Shown piece after piece: positions 5,688 through 5,966 of a DNA stretch of 5,966 nt. The DNA lies in assembly GCA_002482405.1 (NCBI GenBank), contig DLFX01000304.1, forward strand, positions 1 through 5,966. Direction: 5' to 3'. The number at the start of each line of letters is the position of its first letter. Position 1 is the first letter of the stretch. The DNA comes from Firmicutes bacterium UBA7709. GTDB lineage: Bacteria > Bacillota_A > Clostridia > Peptostreptococcales > Anaerovoracaceae. The notes under the pieces were generated by a model, which did no database searches, was not told the origin of the DNA, and was given only the letters and a program-made list of their open reading frames with translations. Made by a program: the position numbers and the translations under genes.

Positions 5688-5966
5688 TCAGATTTGCCTG
5701 GAATAGCCGCCGGACACCCAGCCGACCTGGGCTCCCACCACGATGGCATTCCAGCCATTCTGGGCTGTGGCGACGTACTCAAAAATGGTTCCCGGCGCGA
5801 CGGAGGTGATGCGGGCGTAGCCAGTATCGTTCCCCACCCGGATGTTGACCTTGCCTCCGTCTGAGACGATGACCAAGCGCCGTGTGCTGGGACTGGGTTC
5901 CGGCTCAGGGGTTGGCTTTACCTCTTCAACCGGCTCGTCCTGCTGCCCTTCGTCATCGTCGGCTAC
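5688..5966 (-). CDS. C-terminal part of a protein with an SH3 domain (partial at window edge)
   Basis: The frame is open to the right edge, so only the last 92 residues are seen; the start lies outside. The first 30 visible residues are a linker rich in Asp, Glu and Pro (for example EPVEEVKPTPEPEPSPS). Next comes a bacterial SH3 (SH3b/SH3_3) domain of about 60 residues: GGKVNIRVGNDTGY, a GTIFEY strand, NGWNAIVV and GWVSGGYS at the end. Such domains bind peptidoglycan or peptides and commonly close secreted cell-wall hydrolases, endolysins or surface proteins, with a Pro-rich spacer joining them to the enzymatic part. The catalytic part is not visible, so no enzyme activity can be assigned. 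The stop is TGA at 5690-5688. No strong terminator lies directly after it, other than the palindrome about 100 bases on. Confidence 0.8.
   Translation of the reverse strand, partial: VADDDEGQQDEPVEEVKPTPEPEPSPSTRRLVIVSDGGKVNIRVGNDTGYARITSVAPGTIFEYVATAQNGWNAIVVGAQVGWVSGGYSRQI

Noticed and set aside
1..5966. CRISPR array, tRNA, rRNA or insertion sequence
   Set aside because: I saw no regularly spaced repeats, tRNA cloverleaf signature, rRNA segment or DDE transposase on either strand.

Overview
The window looks like part of an integrated mobile or defence-bearing element from a low-to-mid GC Gram-positive anaerobe, most likely a gut-type Clostridia (Bacillota). This is inferred from strong GGAGG-type ribosome binding sites spaced 7 bases from their starts, a consensus sigma-A promoter, GTG/TTG alternative starts, and protein families common in that group. 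The genus cannot be told from the sequence alone.

Layout from left to right. Positions 1-263 hold no recognisable gene, but contain a near-perfect sigma-A promoter (177-205) and a 5' leader with an inverted repeat (219-247). From 264 to 1756 on the + strand lies a two-gene AbiE-type (type IV) toxin-antitoxin / abortive-infection operon: an AbiEi winged-helix antitoxin-regulator and an AbiEii nucleotidyltransferase toxin, joined by an ATGA overlap. A short convergent gap (1757-1825) follows. From 5503 down to 1826 on the - strand lies a tight operon of three different large serine recombinases. Each gene overlaps the next (23 bases, then 4 bases), and each has the full catalytic signature. The second and third carry the usual C-terminal zinc ribbon; the first stops just before it. 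Upstream of the first recombinase is a 184-base intergenic region with a possible promoter and a striking 61-base imperfect palindrome (5531-5591). At the right edge (5688-5966, - strand) is the C-terminal end of a protein with an acidic, proline-rich linker and a bacterial SH3 domain.

How the parts may work together: the recombinase trio would excise and integrate the element, with overlapping genes suggesting coordinated production, possibly of a mixed complex as with the staphylococcal ccrA/ccrB pair. The AbiE pair would be phage-defence or element-maintenance cargo. The palindrome is a candidate recombination site, autoregulatory operator or leader hairpin for the recombinase operon. The families are established. 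The joint action, the role of the palindrome and the element boundaries are inference.
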